DNA of 64,000 nucleotides from positions 59,548 to 123,547 of the forward strand of contig JAFQZU010000001.1 of the NCBI GenBank assembly GCA_017405805.1, given 5' to 3'. Made by a program: the position numbers and the translations under genes. Numbering within the stretch: the stretch's first letter is position 1; each line of letters starts with the position of its first letter. This stretch comes from Lachnospiraceae bacterium. Its GTDB lineage: Bacteria; Bacillota; Clostridia; Lachnospirales; Lachnospiraceae. Positions 16,772 to 23,872 of this stretch are shown piece after piece. The notes beneath the pieces are model-generated. The model did no database searches. It saw only the letters and a program-made list of their open reading frames with translations, and was not told the origin of the DNA.

Positions 16772-17860
16772 TCACTTCTTTCGGGTCTCCAGACTTCTCA
16801 CAAAAACCTCCAATCCTTCCCTGTCATCTTCCGTAAACCGCCCCTTGAGCGGACTGTCAATATCCAATACTCCCGTCACGATCCCGTTTTTGTCGTGGAA
16901 CGGAACCACGATCTCCGAATTCGAGGCGCTGTCGCAGGCGATGTGCCCGGGAAAAAGATGCACGTCCGGCACCAGCTGCGTCCGGTCCTCTTTGGCCGCC
17001 GTCCCGCATACGCCTTTGCCCCACGGAATGCGGATGCAGGCCGGTTTCCCCTGAAAGGGGCCCAGCACGAGCTCCGGCTCTCCGTTCTCCGGCTTCGACT
17101 CTCCGTTCTCCGGCTCTCTCCGCAGATAAAAGCCCGCCCAGTTCACGTCTGCCATGGCGTCCTTGAGGAGCGCCGACGCATTGGCAAGGAGCGGCACAAG
17201 AGACGGCTCCGCCTCCGCAAACGCCTTCGCCTGTTCTGCGAGGAGCGTGTAATCCGGCAGGGGCCGCTCCGCGATGCGGGTTTTTATCGCATCTTCTCCG
17301 GCGCCGTCCCCGCTTTCCCGAAGCTTCCCGTAATACAGCCGGAACATCTCCAGATACTCCTCTTCCACCTCCGCAAAGGGCCGGAAACGGTAGTCCGGGA
17401 CAACGTGAAAATACGGGTCCACCTCACTCTGCTCATTGTGAAGGAGCTCCTTCAGGTCATAAAAGAGCGCGCCGTCGTCGATCTCCTTGACCTTGCGCCG
17501 CTCCTCCTTAGTGAGGGGAGCGCCCAGGTAGCGGTCATAGATCATGGCAAGCAGGCGGTCTTCATGTTCGCGATACCCCTTCAGCTTATCCTTATAGGGC
17601 CTTGGCACATCCGAGAGATAGCACTCACTGGCGTCGTGCAGAAGGCAGGCCAGGACCAGCCGGTCCGGCCATTCTCTCGCTGCGGCCTCCCTCGCGCAGA
17701 GGATGCAGTGCTGCGCCACGGACCAGAAAGTTGATACGTGTCCGTTCCCCCTGCAGAGCACGGAGAGCGCGTGGGCGATATCCTCGATTTTGATCCCTTC
17801 GGGATCCGGATCCGCCGGATAGAAGCGGATTCCCGTATAGGTCGTTATATATTCCTGCAT
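16772..17860 (-). CDS. HD-domain nucleotidase fused to free-methionine-(R)-sulfoxide reductase
   Basis: 362 residues. Residues 1-170 are a YfbR-type HD phosphohydrolase: QHCIL (His51) and LLHDASECYLSDVPRP (His75-Asp76) supply the metal ligands, and a later acidic helix includes EIDDGAL. Residues about 205-360 are an fRMsr/YebR-type GAF domain with the three redox cysteines in ACIRIP, GVCGTA and HIACDS, plus SNSEIVVPF. fRMsr reduces free methionine-R-sulfoxide. A duplicated PENGE(S/P) insert sits in the second domain. Each half is complete. AGGTG precedes the ATG. The joining of nucleotide clean-up with oxidised-methionine repair is unusual. Confidence 0.85.
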   Translation of the reverse strand: MQEYITTYTGIRFYPADPDPEGIKIEDIAHALSVLCRGNGHVSTFWSVAQHCILCAREAAAREWPDRLVLACLLHDASECYLSDVPRPYKDKLKGYREHEDRLLAMIYDRYLGAPLTKEERRKVKEIDDGALFYDLKELLHNEQSEVDPYFHVVPDYRFRPFAEVEEEYLEMFRLYYGKLRESGDGAGEDAIKTRIAERPLPDYTLLAEQAKAFAEAEPSLVPLLANASALLKDAMADVNWAGFYLRREPENGESKPENGEPELVLGPFQGKPACIRIPWGKGVCGTAAKEDRTQLVPDVHLFPGHIACDSASNSEIVVPFHDKNGIVTGVLDIDSPLKGRFTEDDREGLEVFVRSLETRKK

Positions 17861-17957
17861 TGCGAATCACACCTTTGCCTGTTATAGTTTAGTAGATCCT
17901 CGGTACCCTATATGCTATCACTGTTTCTCAGTACTTGTCACCGTTAGGGAGAAAAAA

Positions 17958-18470
17958 ATGAATCGATCCAATACAAGAAAAATCGCCGTCACAGCCATGC
18001 TGGCCGCCCTGGCCGTCGTCGGCTCCACCATTTCCTTTCCCGTCTTCGGGTCCAAATGCGCACCGGTACAGCACCTTGTAAACGTGCTCTGCGCCGTCTT
18101 TCTGGGACCCTGGTACGGGCTGGCGGCCGCTTTTGTAGCGAGCCTGATCCGAAACCTTCTGGGCCTGGGCACCTTGCTCGCCTTTCCGGGCAGCATGTGC
18201 GGCGCCTTCCTCTCGGGCTGGCTCTATAAAAGACTGCAGACATTGCCCGCAGCATACGCCGGCGAAGTGTTCGGCACGGCAGTGATCGGCGGCATCCTGG
18301 CGTACCCCGTCGCCAGCCTCGTTATGGGCAATGCGGGCGCGGCGCTGTTTACTTTTGTAGTACCCTTCCTGATCAGCACGGCGGGCGGAACGATCATCGC
18401 GATGATCGTCATGACCGTGATGAAGCAGACGGGTGTCCTGGGAATGATGAAAGAGCAGCTGGAGAACTGA
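17958..18470 (+). CDS. thiW: ThiW, membrane component for thiazole uptake
   Basis: 170 residues, largely hydrophobic, with about five membrane helices. The N-terminus (KIAVTAMLAALAVVGSTISFP) and the VFGSKCAPVQHLVNVLCAVFLGPWYG motif are typical of ThiW, a substrate-binding ECF subunit for hydroxyethylthiazole. It uses a shared energising module encoded elsewhere. It is followed 44 bp later by thiM, which phosphorylates the imported thiazole. GGGAG lies 7-11 bases before the ATG. I looked for a TPP riboswitch in the short upstream gap and did not see one. Confidence 0.88.
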   Translation: MNRSNTRKIAVTAMLAALAVVGSTISFPVFGSKCAPVQHLVNVLCAVFLGPWYGLAAAFVASLIRNLLGLGTLLAFPGSMCGAFLSGWLYKRLQTLPAAYAGEVFGTAVIGGILAYPVASLVMGNAGAALFTFVVPFLISTAGGTIIAMIVMTVMKQTGVLGMMKEQLEN

Positions 18471-18514
18471 CAGACAAAACATGGATCGCTGAAAACTCGG
18501 CGAAGAGACGGAAT

Positions 18515-19306
18515 ATGAGCACAGAATGCTATTTGACAGATCTTTTGGAGAGAAAAGCGGCGATATCCGATTATCTTAGCCGCATCGGATCAAAACGCCC
18601 CGTCGTGCAGTGCATCACCAATATCGTGACCGTGAATGACTGCGCGAACGCGCTTCTGGCCATCGGTGCATCGCCGACCATGGCCCACCATCCGCAGGAG
18701 ATGGAGGATTTTGCCGCCATCTGCGACGCCCTCGTCTGCAACCTGGGCGCCACGGAATCGCTGGAGGCGATGGGTTGGGCCATAGAACTGGCCGCAGAAC
18801 GCCGCCATCCCGTTGTGCTAGACCCGGTGGGCAGCGCGGGATCCCCCTTCAGACGGGAGCAGTGCATGGCGCTGCTGCATAAAGGAAACATCACCTGTAT
18901 CCGCGGAAATGCGGCCGAGATCCGGGCGCTGGCGCTGCACGCCAATACGGGACGGGGCGTGGACGACTTCGAGGACCGGCCTTCTGCGGAATGGGTCTCC
19001 CTTTTGGCCGCCGAGACGGACACCATCGTAATCGCCTCCGGCGAGACCGACTATGTCGGAGACGGAAAGCAGGTGCTCTCCGTCACGGGAGGGTCTCCCA
19101 TGATGGGAAGGATCACCGGTTCCGGCTGTATGCTCAGTGCTCTTTTGGGGGCCTTTTTATCGGTGGAATGCTCTTTGCAAAGCGCGGCGGTCTGCTGCGC
19201 CATGATGAAGGACTGCGGGGAGCAGGCACAGAAGTGGACGCGGGAAGCAGCGAGGGGGACGGGGACGTTTCATATTGCGCTGCTGGATGCGCTGTCTGTG
19301 CAATAA
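18515..19306 (+). CDS. thiM: Hydroxyethylthiazole kinase
   Basis: 263 residues, the usual length. ThiM phosphorylates 4-methyl-5-(2-hydroxyethyl)thiazole with ATP, salvaging the thiazole half of thiamine. Motifs are VQCITNIVTVNDCANALLA near 30, VVLDPVGSAGSPFR near 95, the NAAEI motif, and the active-site region GSGCMLSALLGAF near 198 with the catalytic Cys. It is paired with thiW as an uptake-salvage unit. Palindromic element copy 5 follows within 40 bp. Confidence 0.93.
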   Translation: MSTECYLTDLLERKAAISDYLSRIGSKRPVVQCITNIVTVNDCANALLAIGASPTMAHHPQEMEDFAAICDALVCNLGATESLEAMGWAIELAAERRHPVVLDPVGSAGSPFRREQCMALLHKGNITCIRGNAAEIRALALHANTGRGVDDFEDRPSAEWVSLLAAETDTIVIASGETDYVGDGKQVLSVTGGSPMMGRITGSGCMLSALLGAFLSVECSLQSAAVCCAMMKDCGEQAQKWTREAARGTGTFHIALLDALSVQ

Positions 19307-19342
19307 ATTGTCACCGCAATGAGATGTAGTAAGAGCCATATA

Positions 19343-19417
19343 TAGTTTCCTTGGGCACGCTCGCCTATGCTCGCTCGTTCACGGGCCTATGCCCGTGAAA
19401 AGGCCCTGCGGAAACTA
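19343..19417. repeat. Palindromic element PE copy 5, arms truncated
   Basis: The core is complete, but the inverted outer arms are only 8 bp (19343-19350 and 19410-19417). The internal hairpin is CACGGGC / GCCCGTG around CTAT, a fourth paired variant of the stem. Sequence right of the element is glycosyltransferase debris, which suggests a deletion or rearrangement cut the arms. Confidence 0.8.
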
Positions 19418-19819
19418 ATTAACGCGTATTGTGTGATTCCTTTCTTTCTTATACTGCTGTTCTCGCTTACTGCTCTGAAAAAAAACTTCGGGACAATCGC
19501 AGCCCTGGTCACTGTTACAATGATGTCCCTGATGAGCGCCCCGGTCGTCTACAACGTGGAGGCGAGGATGTATTCTCTGGCAGCGCTGTTTGTGCTGCTC
19601 TCCTTTTATTATCTGCACAAAATACTGTGCTGCAGTCAGAAAAAGGACTGGATCCTTTTTGCCGCTGCAGGAAACACCAAATTGAATTTTTGGCAGCTGA
19701 CAAAGTATGCGATCGGCGGCTTACAGCTCTTATGCCTCGGAATTATGGGACAGTATATTGCGAAGACGTATCTGGAAGTGAAAAAGCGGCCGCACTATAT
19801 CATTCGTGAGCATAGTTAA
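19415..19819 (+). pseudogene. Fused remnants of two glycosyltransferase genes
   Basis: One open frame joins two unrelated fragments. The first (about 19430-19670, PVVYNVEARMYSLAALF and KDWILFAAAG) is an internal piece of a GT39-type membrane mannosyltransferase, broken just before its conserved TH(Y) loop. The second (about 19680-19819, QLLCLGIMGQYIAKTYLEVK then RPHYIIRE) is the C-terminal end of a GtrB/DPM1-type glycosyltransferase. The frame has no start of its own, beginning inside the palindromic element. It is the scar of a deletion in a surface-polysaccharide cluster. Confidence 0.75.
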
Positions 19820-19864
19820 GTATCACCGTTAATTGTAGTTTTTCACGCTTTCTTCTTGCCATAG

Positions 19865-19939
19865 CAGTAAAGAACCAGTAAAATAATACAGACAGTAAAA
19901 TACCAGTAAAGAATCAGTAATAATAATGAGGCCAGTAAA
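19865..19939. repeat. Six phased CAGTAAa direct repeats upstream of the ATPase gene
   Basis: CAGTAA starts at 19865, 19876, 19893, 19904, 19915 and 19933, that is at steps of 11, 17, 11, 11 and 18 bp. Most copies are CCAGTAAA. The cluster ends 19 bp before the start codon at 19958. Repeats one helical turn apart suggest several protein subunits binding one face of the DNA, either as an operator or as iterons. Confidence 0.7.
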
Positions 19940-19957
19940 ACAACCGGAGAGATTAAA

Positions 19958-21004
19958 ATGTCAAATCCTTATACATTAGTATTTGGGCAGCCGCCCTTGG
20001 AGCTGATCGCCCGCACAGCCCAGGCAGAGCGTATAATAAGCGAGTTTTCTCAGGATCACCCTGCAAACTGCATAAACTTGATCACCGGAATAAGAGGAAG
20101 CGGTAAGACTGTATTTATTACGCAAATTACAGGCAAACTTGGCATGCAGGATAGATGGATCATTGTTAACCTTAATGCACAGAGAGATCTGCTGGTCAGT
20201 CTTGCCTCCAAATTATGCAGCAACCGCATACTGAATCAGATCTTTACAGAAGCAGAAATCAATCTCCAGGCATTCGGAATAGGCTTCAGCATAAAAGGCG
20301 CTCCTATTATTACAGACATAGAGGAAGCTTTGATCCGAATGCTGAAAAGCTTAAAAAAACACGGAAAACGCATTTTAATCACGATTGATGAAGTTACAAA
20401 TACCCGGGACATGCGAATATTTACCAGTGCCTTTCAGATTTTTCTGAGAGAAGATCTTCCTGTCTTTCTTCTGATGACAGGTCTCTTTAAGCACATTGAC
20501 AGTTTGCGGAATGCCGAAGGCATGACTTTCCTTGAGAGAGCCCCAAGAACGGTTTTATCGCCGTTGAACTATACTGAAATTGTAAAAAAATATTCTGAAA
20601 CACTGCATATCGAACAGGATATTGCTACACGTTTAGCCTCCGAAACAAAAGGATATGCCTTCGCTTTCCAGGTAATCGGCTACTTTTTATGGGAGCACCC
20701 GTCGGATATCCCGCGTGCCTTAAAAGATGCAAAAGAGTATCTGTATGAATTTGCCTATCGTAAAATATGGTCAGAGCTTTCAAGGAAAGATAAAGCGGTC
20801 GTAATCGGAATTGCAGGGTCTGCCACCGGAGAAATACAACAGATTCGAAATATCCTTGGTTATTCGACTAATCAGTTCAATCCATACAGGGACCGCCTTA
20901 TTAAAGCTGGTATTATAAACGGCGATACCCCTGGATTTGTAGCTTTTTCGCTGCCCTGGTTTGGAGACTTTGCACAATACATGGAACTTACCGGCACCAT
21001 GTAA
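19958..21004 (+). CDS. Lone AAA/STAND-like ATPase with C-terminal winged helix
   Basis: 348 residues. An N-terminal segment (PPLELIARTAQAERIISEF) precedes Walker A (GIRGSGKTV, near 46-54), Walker B (ILITIDEVTN, near 145) and a sensor-type segment. The C-terminal part (from about 270: LSRKDKAVVIGIA, then IRNILGYS..FNPYRDRLIKAGII) looks like a winged helix-turn-helix. The architecture resembles Orc1/Cdc6-like and archaeal-type ATPases common as orphan genes in Clostridia; their function is generally not known. Base composition is more AT-rich than the neighbours, suggesting transfer. GGAGAG precedes the ATG. Confidence 0.7.
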   Translation: MSNPYTLVFGQPPLELIARTAQAERIISEFSQDHPANCINLITGIRGSGKTVFITQITGKLGMQDRWIIVNLNAQRDLLVSLASKLCSNRILNQIFTEAEINLQAFGIGFSIKGAPIITDIEEALIRMLKSLKKHGKRILITIDEVTNTRDMRIFTSAFQIFLREDLPVFLLMTGLFKHIDSLRNAEGMTFLERAPRTVLSPLNYTEIVKKYSETLHIEQDIATRLASETKGYAFAFQVIGYFLWEHPSDIPRALKDAKEYLYEFAYRKIWSELSRKDKAVVIGIAGSATGEIQQIRNILGYSTNQFNPYRDRLIKAGIINGDTPGFVAFSLPWFGDFAQYMELTGTM

Positions 21005-21029
21005 AAAAATACATGCCGGCATTTAACAA

Positions 21030-22055
21030 ATGAGCCCTCAAATGAAAAACAAAAAACCTCTGATCGTCGTCCCGGCCGGAGACCCCGCCGGCGTCGGCCC
21101 CGAGATCATCGCCAAAGCCTGCGCGCTTGAAAAAGTAACAAACGCGGAAAAAGTCGTCGTGATCGGTGACAGGCACGTCATGGAGAAGGCCATCGCAATT
21201 ACCCGTGCGGACCTGCGGATCCACACGGTCGACCGTCCTGAGGACGGAATATACCGCCCCGGCGTCCTGAATCTGATCGATCTGGACAACATCGACCAGG
21301 CCTCCTTCCGATTCGGTGAAGTGCAGGCCATGTGCGGCAAAGCCGCTTATGCCTATATCGAAAAGAGTATTGCGCTGGCCATGCAGAAAGAAGTCGACGC
21401 GGTTGCCACCACGCCGATCAACAAGGAGGCGCTGCGCGCCGCAGGGGTTCCTTTTATCGGGCATACAGAGATCTTCGGCGCACTGACGGGCACGCTGGAA
21501 CCGCTCACTATGTTCGAGACCAACGGTCTTCGGATTTTCTTTCTGACAAGGCATAAATCCCTGCGCGATATGCTGGAAGACATTACGAAAGAGAATATCA
21601 AAAAATGTGTAAAAGAGTGCCTTGCGGCACTGGCGCGCCTTGGCGTCACAGAAGGGACCATGGCGGTCGCCGGGCTCAATCCGCACTGCGGTGAGCACGG
21701 ACTCTTCGGATGGGAAGAGGTCAATGAGATCGAACCGGCGGTAAAGGAACTGCAGGCGGAAGGATATCCGGTCGCCGGCCCCATCGGGGCTGATTCCGTA
21801 TTCCATCTGGCAGCGATCGGACGCTATAACAGCGTCCTGTCTCTCTACCATGATCAGGGGCATATTGCGGCCAAGACCCTGGATTTTGAGCGGACCATCT
21901 CCGTCACGAACAATATGCCCATTCTGAGAACCTCGGTCGATCACGGGACCGCATTCGACATAGCCGGAACGGGCGCTGCCAGCGAAGTCAGCATGGCGGA
22001 GGCGATCCTTCTTGCCGCCAAATATGCGCCTTATTTCATGCTTTCTTCTAAGTAA
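21030..22055 (+). CDS. PdxA-family 4-phospho-hydroxy-acid dehydrogenase
   Basis: 341 residues. The PdxA fold motifs are present: VPAGDPAGVGPEI at the start, a metal-binding His in GHTEIF near 138, LNPHCGEHGLFG near 215 and the second His site SLYHDQGHIAAK near 274. PdxA oxidises 4-phosphohydroxythreonine in vitamin B6 synthesis, whereas PdxA2 relatives act on D-threonate or D-erythronate 4-phosphate in sugar-acid catabolism. The adjacent decayed sigma-54 activator fits a catabolic role. No B6 genes are nearby. The start is uncertain: ATG at 21030 or 21042, neither with a clear ribosome binding site. Confidence 0.82.
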   Translation: MSPQMKNKKPLIVVPAGDPAGVGPEIIAKACALEKVTNAEKVVVIGDRHVMEKAIAITRADLRIHTVDRPEDGIYRPGVLNLIDLDNIDQASFRFGEVQAMCGKAAYAYIEKSIALAMQKEVDAVATTPINKEALRAAGVPFIGHTEIFGALTGTLEPLTMFETNGLRIFFLTRHKSLRDMLEDITKENIKKCVKECLAALARLGVTEGTMAVAGLNPHCGEHGLFGWEEVNEIEPAVKELQAEGYPVAGPIGADSVFHLAAIGRYNSVLSLYHDQGHIAAKTLDFERTISVTNNMPILRTSVDHGTAFDIAGTGAASEVSMAEAILLAAKYAPYFMLSSK

Positions 22056-22217
22056 ATACTCAAAATCATGCCGTGGTCAGAGACCAGGACGCCGTCCTTG
22101 ACCACATATGCGCAAGGGCGGTTGAAGATGTCAAAGCCTATTACCTTCTCCCCGGTGTAGGAACCGCCTGCGGGCATAACTCGCGTATTGTCTCCCTTTT
22201 TCCTTATTTATCCCTTT

Positions 22218-22412
22218 CGGCCGTGTCATGCAGAGATCACGCTGAGCGAAACAGCCAAGGAATGTCTTCTGCTCCACTCCTGGCCAGGTAATATTCGTGA
22301 ACTTCAGAACGTCCTCTCCAGTGCCTGCGCCATGTGCGACGGCAATATGATTCAACCGGACAATCTGCCACAGCAGATCGCCCGGTTCGCACAAGGCACA
22401 AAAACAGATATA
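22218..22412 (+). pseudogene. Remnant of a sigma-54-dependent activator
   Basis: A frame on the plus strand encodes ITLSETAKECLLLHSWPGNI followed by RELQNVLSSACAMC and a DNLPQQI end. This is the C-terminal end of the AAA+ domain of a sigma-54 activator (compare SWPGNVRELRN in the intact gene at 23873). No Walker motifs, GAFTGA loop or Fis-type helix-turn-helix remain. It probably once regulated the adjacent PdxA-family gene. The preceding stretch 22056-22217 carries a further unassigned frame and may be debris of a sugar-acid gene. Confidence 0.75.
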
Positions 22413-22425
22413 AATAAGAGTGTGA

Positions 22426-23607
22426 TCAGATCATTTCCAGAACGACCGTGACGCCCATGCCGCCGCCTGCGCACAGGCCTGCGACGCCGTAGTGTCCGCC
22501 CCTGCGCTTCAGCTCATGCAAAAGCGTGACGACGAGTCTCGCGCCGGAAGCGCCGACGGGATGGCCGAGGGAGATGCCGCTTCCGTTGACATTCAGCTTG
22601 TCCGTATCGATTCCAAGCTCCTGCTGGCACGCGCAGCACTGCGCCGCAAAGGCCTCGTTGATCTCAAAGAGATCGATGTCGGCGATCGAAAGGCCCGCCT
22701 TGGCCAGTGCCTCCTTCGTGGAACTGATCGGTCCGATTCCCATGACCTCGGGATCCACGCCGGTCGTGGATACGGAGAGAATCCTCGCAAAGACAGGCGC
22801 TCCGAGCTCCTTCGCTTTGTCCTCCTGCATGAGAAGAACGCCTGCCGCCGCGTCATTCATGCCGCTGGCATTGCCTGCCGTGACCGTTCCGCCCTCCTTG
22901 AAGACCGGCTTTAATTTGGCGAGCGCTTCCATGGAGGCGTCGCGGCGGGGATACTCGTCCGTATCAAAGGTTACGGTTCCCTTTCTTCCGGAGATTGAGA
23001 TCGGCACGATTTCCTCCTTAAAGCGCCCTTCGTCGATGGCGCGGACGGCGCGCTGCTGGGAGCGGAGTGCCATCTCGTCCTGCATCTGACGGGTGATGCC
23101 GTAGCGCTCCGCGACGTTTTCCGCGGTGATTCCCATCGCGGGGCCCACGCCGAGATTCGTCAGGGAGTCCCACATGGAATCGCGGAGTTCCATGTGACCG
23201 AATTTCTTTCCGTATCTCGCATCAAAAACCATATGCGGCGCAGTGCTCATAGAATCGGCACCGCCAGCCATGATGCACTCTGCCTCGCCGGCCTTGATCT
23301 GGTAGTAGCCCAGCTGGATCGCGGAGAGGGAAGAGGTGCAGTTGCGGTGGATCGTGATGCCGGGGACCGACGTGGGAAGGCCTGCCTTGACCGCTGCGAC
23401 GCGGGCAAGATTGTTCTCCAGATAGGTCCTCTGGTAATTGCAGCCCCAAATCACGTCGCCGATGATCGAGGGATCGATTTTTCCGCGGCGGACGAGCTCC
23501 TGCATGACAGGGATGCTCAGATCCAGAGAAGTCAGGGATTTGAACTGCCCGCCGATTGTGCCGATCGGAGTGCGGCATGCTGCGGTGATGACAACTTGAT
23601 TGCTCAT
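22426..23607 (-). CDS. thlA: Acetyl-CoA acetyltransferase (thiolase)
   Basis: 393 residues, the normal length for this enzyme, which joins two acetyl-CoA to acetoacetyl-CoA in the butyrate pathway or works in reverse in degradation. Motifs are the acylated Cys in HRNCTSSLSA near 88, NEAFAAQ near 345, GHPVGASGAR near 375, and the second Cys in CAGGGMG near 383. The start at 23607 is fixed by AAAGGAGG and by family alignment (MSNQVVITAACRTPIG). A longer upstream frame exists but crosses the promoter. The canonical sigma-54 promoter upstream indicates it is a regulated copy, not the housekeeping one. Confidence 0.93.
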   Translation of the reverse strand: MSNQVVITAACRTPIGTIGGQFKSLTSLDLSIPVMQELVRRGKIDPSIIGDVIWGCNYQRTYLENNLARVAAVKAGLPTSVPGITIHRNCTSSLSAIQLGYYQIKAGEAECIMAGGADSMSTAPHMVFDARYGKKFGHMELRDSMWDSLTNLGVGPAMGITAENVAERYGITRQMQDEMALRSQQRAVRAIDEGRFKEEIVPISISGRKGTVTFDTDEYPRRDASMEALAKLKPVFKEGGTVTAGNASGMNDAAAGVLLMQEDKAKELGAPVFARILSVSTTGVDPEVMGIGPISSTKEALAKAGLSIADIDLFEINEAFAAQCCACQQELGIDTDKLNVNGSGISLGHPVGASGARLVVTLLHELKRRGGHYGVAGLCAGGGMGVTVVLEMI

Positions 23608-23624
23608 ACGTTTTACCTCCTTTG

Positions 23625-23642
23625 CGAAGCGCAAGCGCTTCG
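23625..23642. terminator. Perfect hairpin with T-run in the thiolase leader
   Basis: CGAAGCGC / GCGCTTCG with a 2-nt loop, followed on the plus strand by TTTTTT (23643-23648). On the plus strand this is a textbook intrinsic terminator, though no plus-strand gene ends here. In the thiolase mRNA it is a stem-loop directly next to the AAAGGAGG ribosome binding site. It may block antisense read-through, protect the 5' end, or affect translation. Confidence 0.6.
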
Positions 23643-23674
23643 TTTTTTGTTGCTTGATGTATACCATATAGCAT

Positions 23675-23691
23675 AGCAATTTACGTGCCAA
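23675..23691 (-). promoter_or_regulatory. Sigma-54 (-24/-12) promoter of the thiolase gene
   Basis: On the minus strand TTGGCACG, then TAAA, then TTGCT: exact -24 and -12 elements with the required spacing. Transcription would begin near 23663, leaving a leader of about 55 nt. The divergent gene at 23873 is a sigma-54 activator. Confidence 0.88.
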
Positions 23692-23692
23692 A

Positions 23693-23792
23693 CCATATAA
23701 TTGCCAAAAATAACCATTATATGGAATGTAATTCAAAAATATGGCACAGTTTGTATCCTTTTGATGTAACATATTGTATAATTGAGTTACAT
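23693..23792. promoter_or_regulatory. Candidate upstream activator sites (two inverted repeats)
   Basis: A perfect 9-bp inverted repeat CCATATAAT / ATTATATGG (23693-23701, 23716-23724) and a 7-bp one ATGTAAC / GTTACAT (23764-23770, 23786-23792) lie about 30-60 and 100-130 bp upstream of the predicted start site. Enhancer sites for sigma-54 activators are usually palindromes at 80-150 bp, so the second is the better candidate. Confidence 0.5.
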
Positions 23793-23872
23793 TTTGAGAA
23801 CGAATCTGCTAAGAGCCATCTGATTTCAGAACACGGACAAAAAACGCAGGACGTTCTTACGCGGAGGAAACT

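Noticed and set aside
17870-17957. TPP riboswitch before thiW-thiM
   Set aside because: The gap is under 100 nt and lacks the CTGAGA and ACC...GATCTGG-type signatures.
23608-23772. 55-residue N-terminal extension of the thiolase
   Set aside because: It crosses the sigma-54 promoter and leader; the family start and AAAGGAGG are at 23607.
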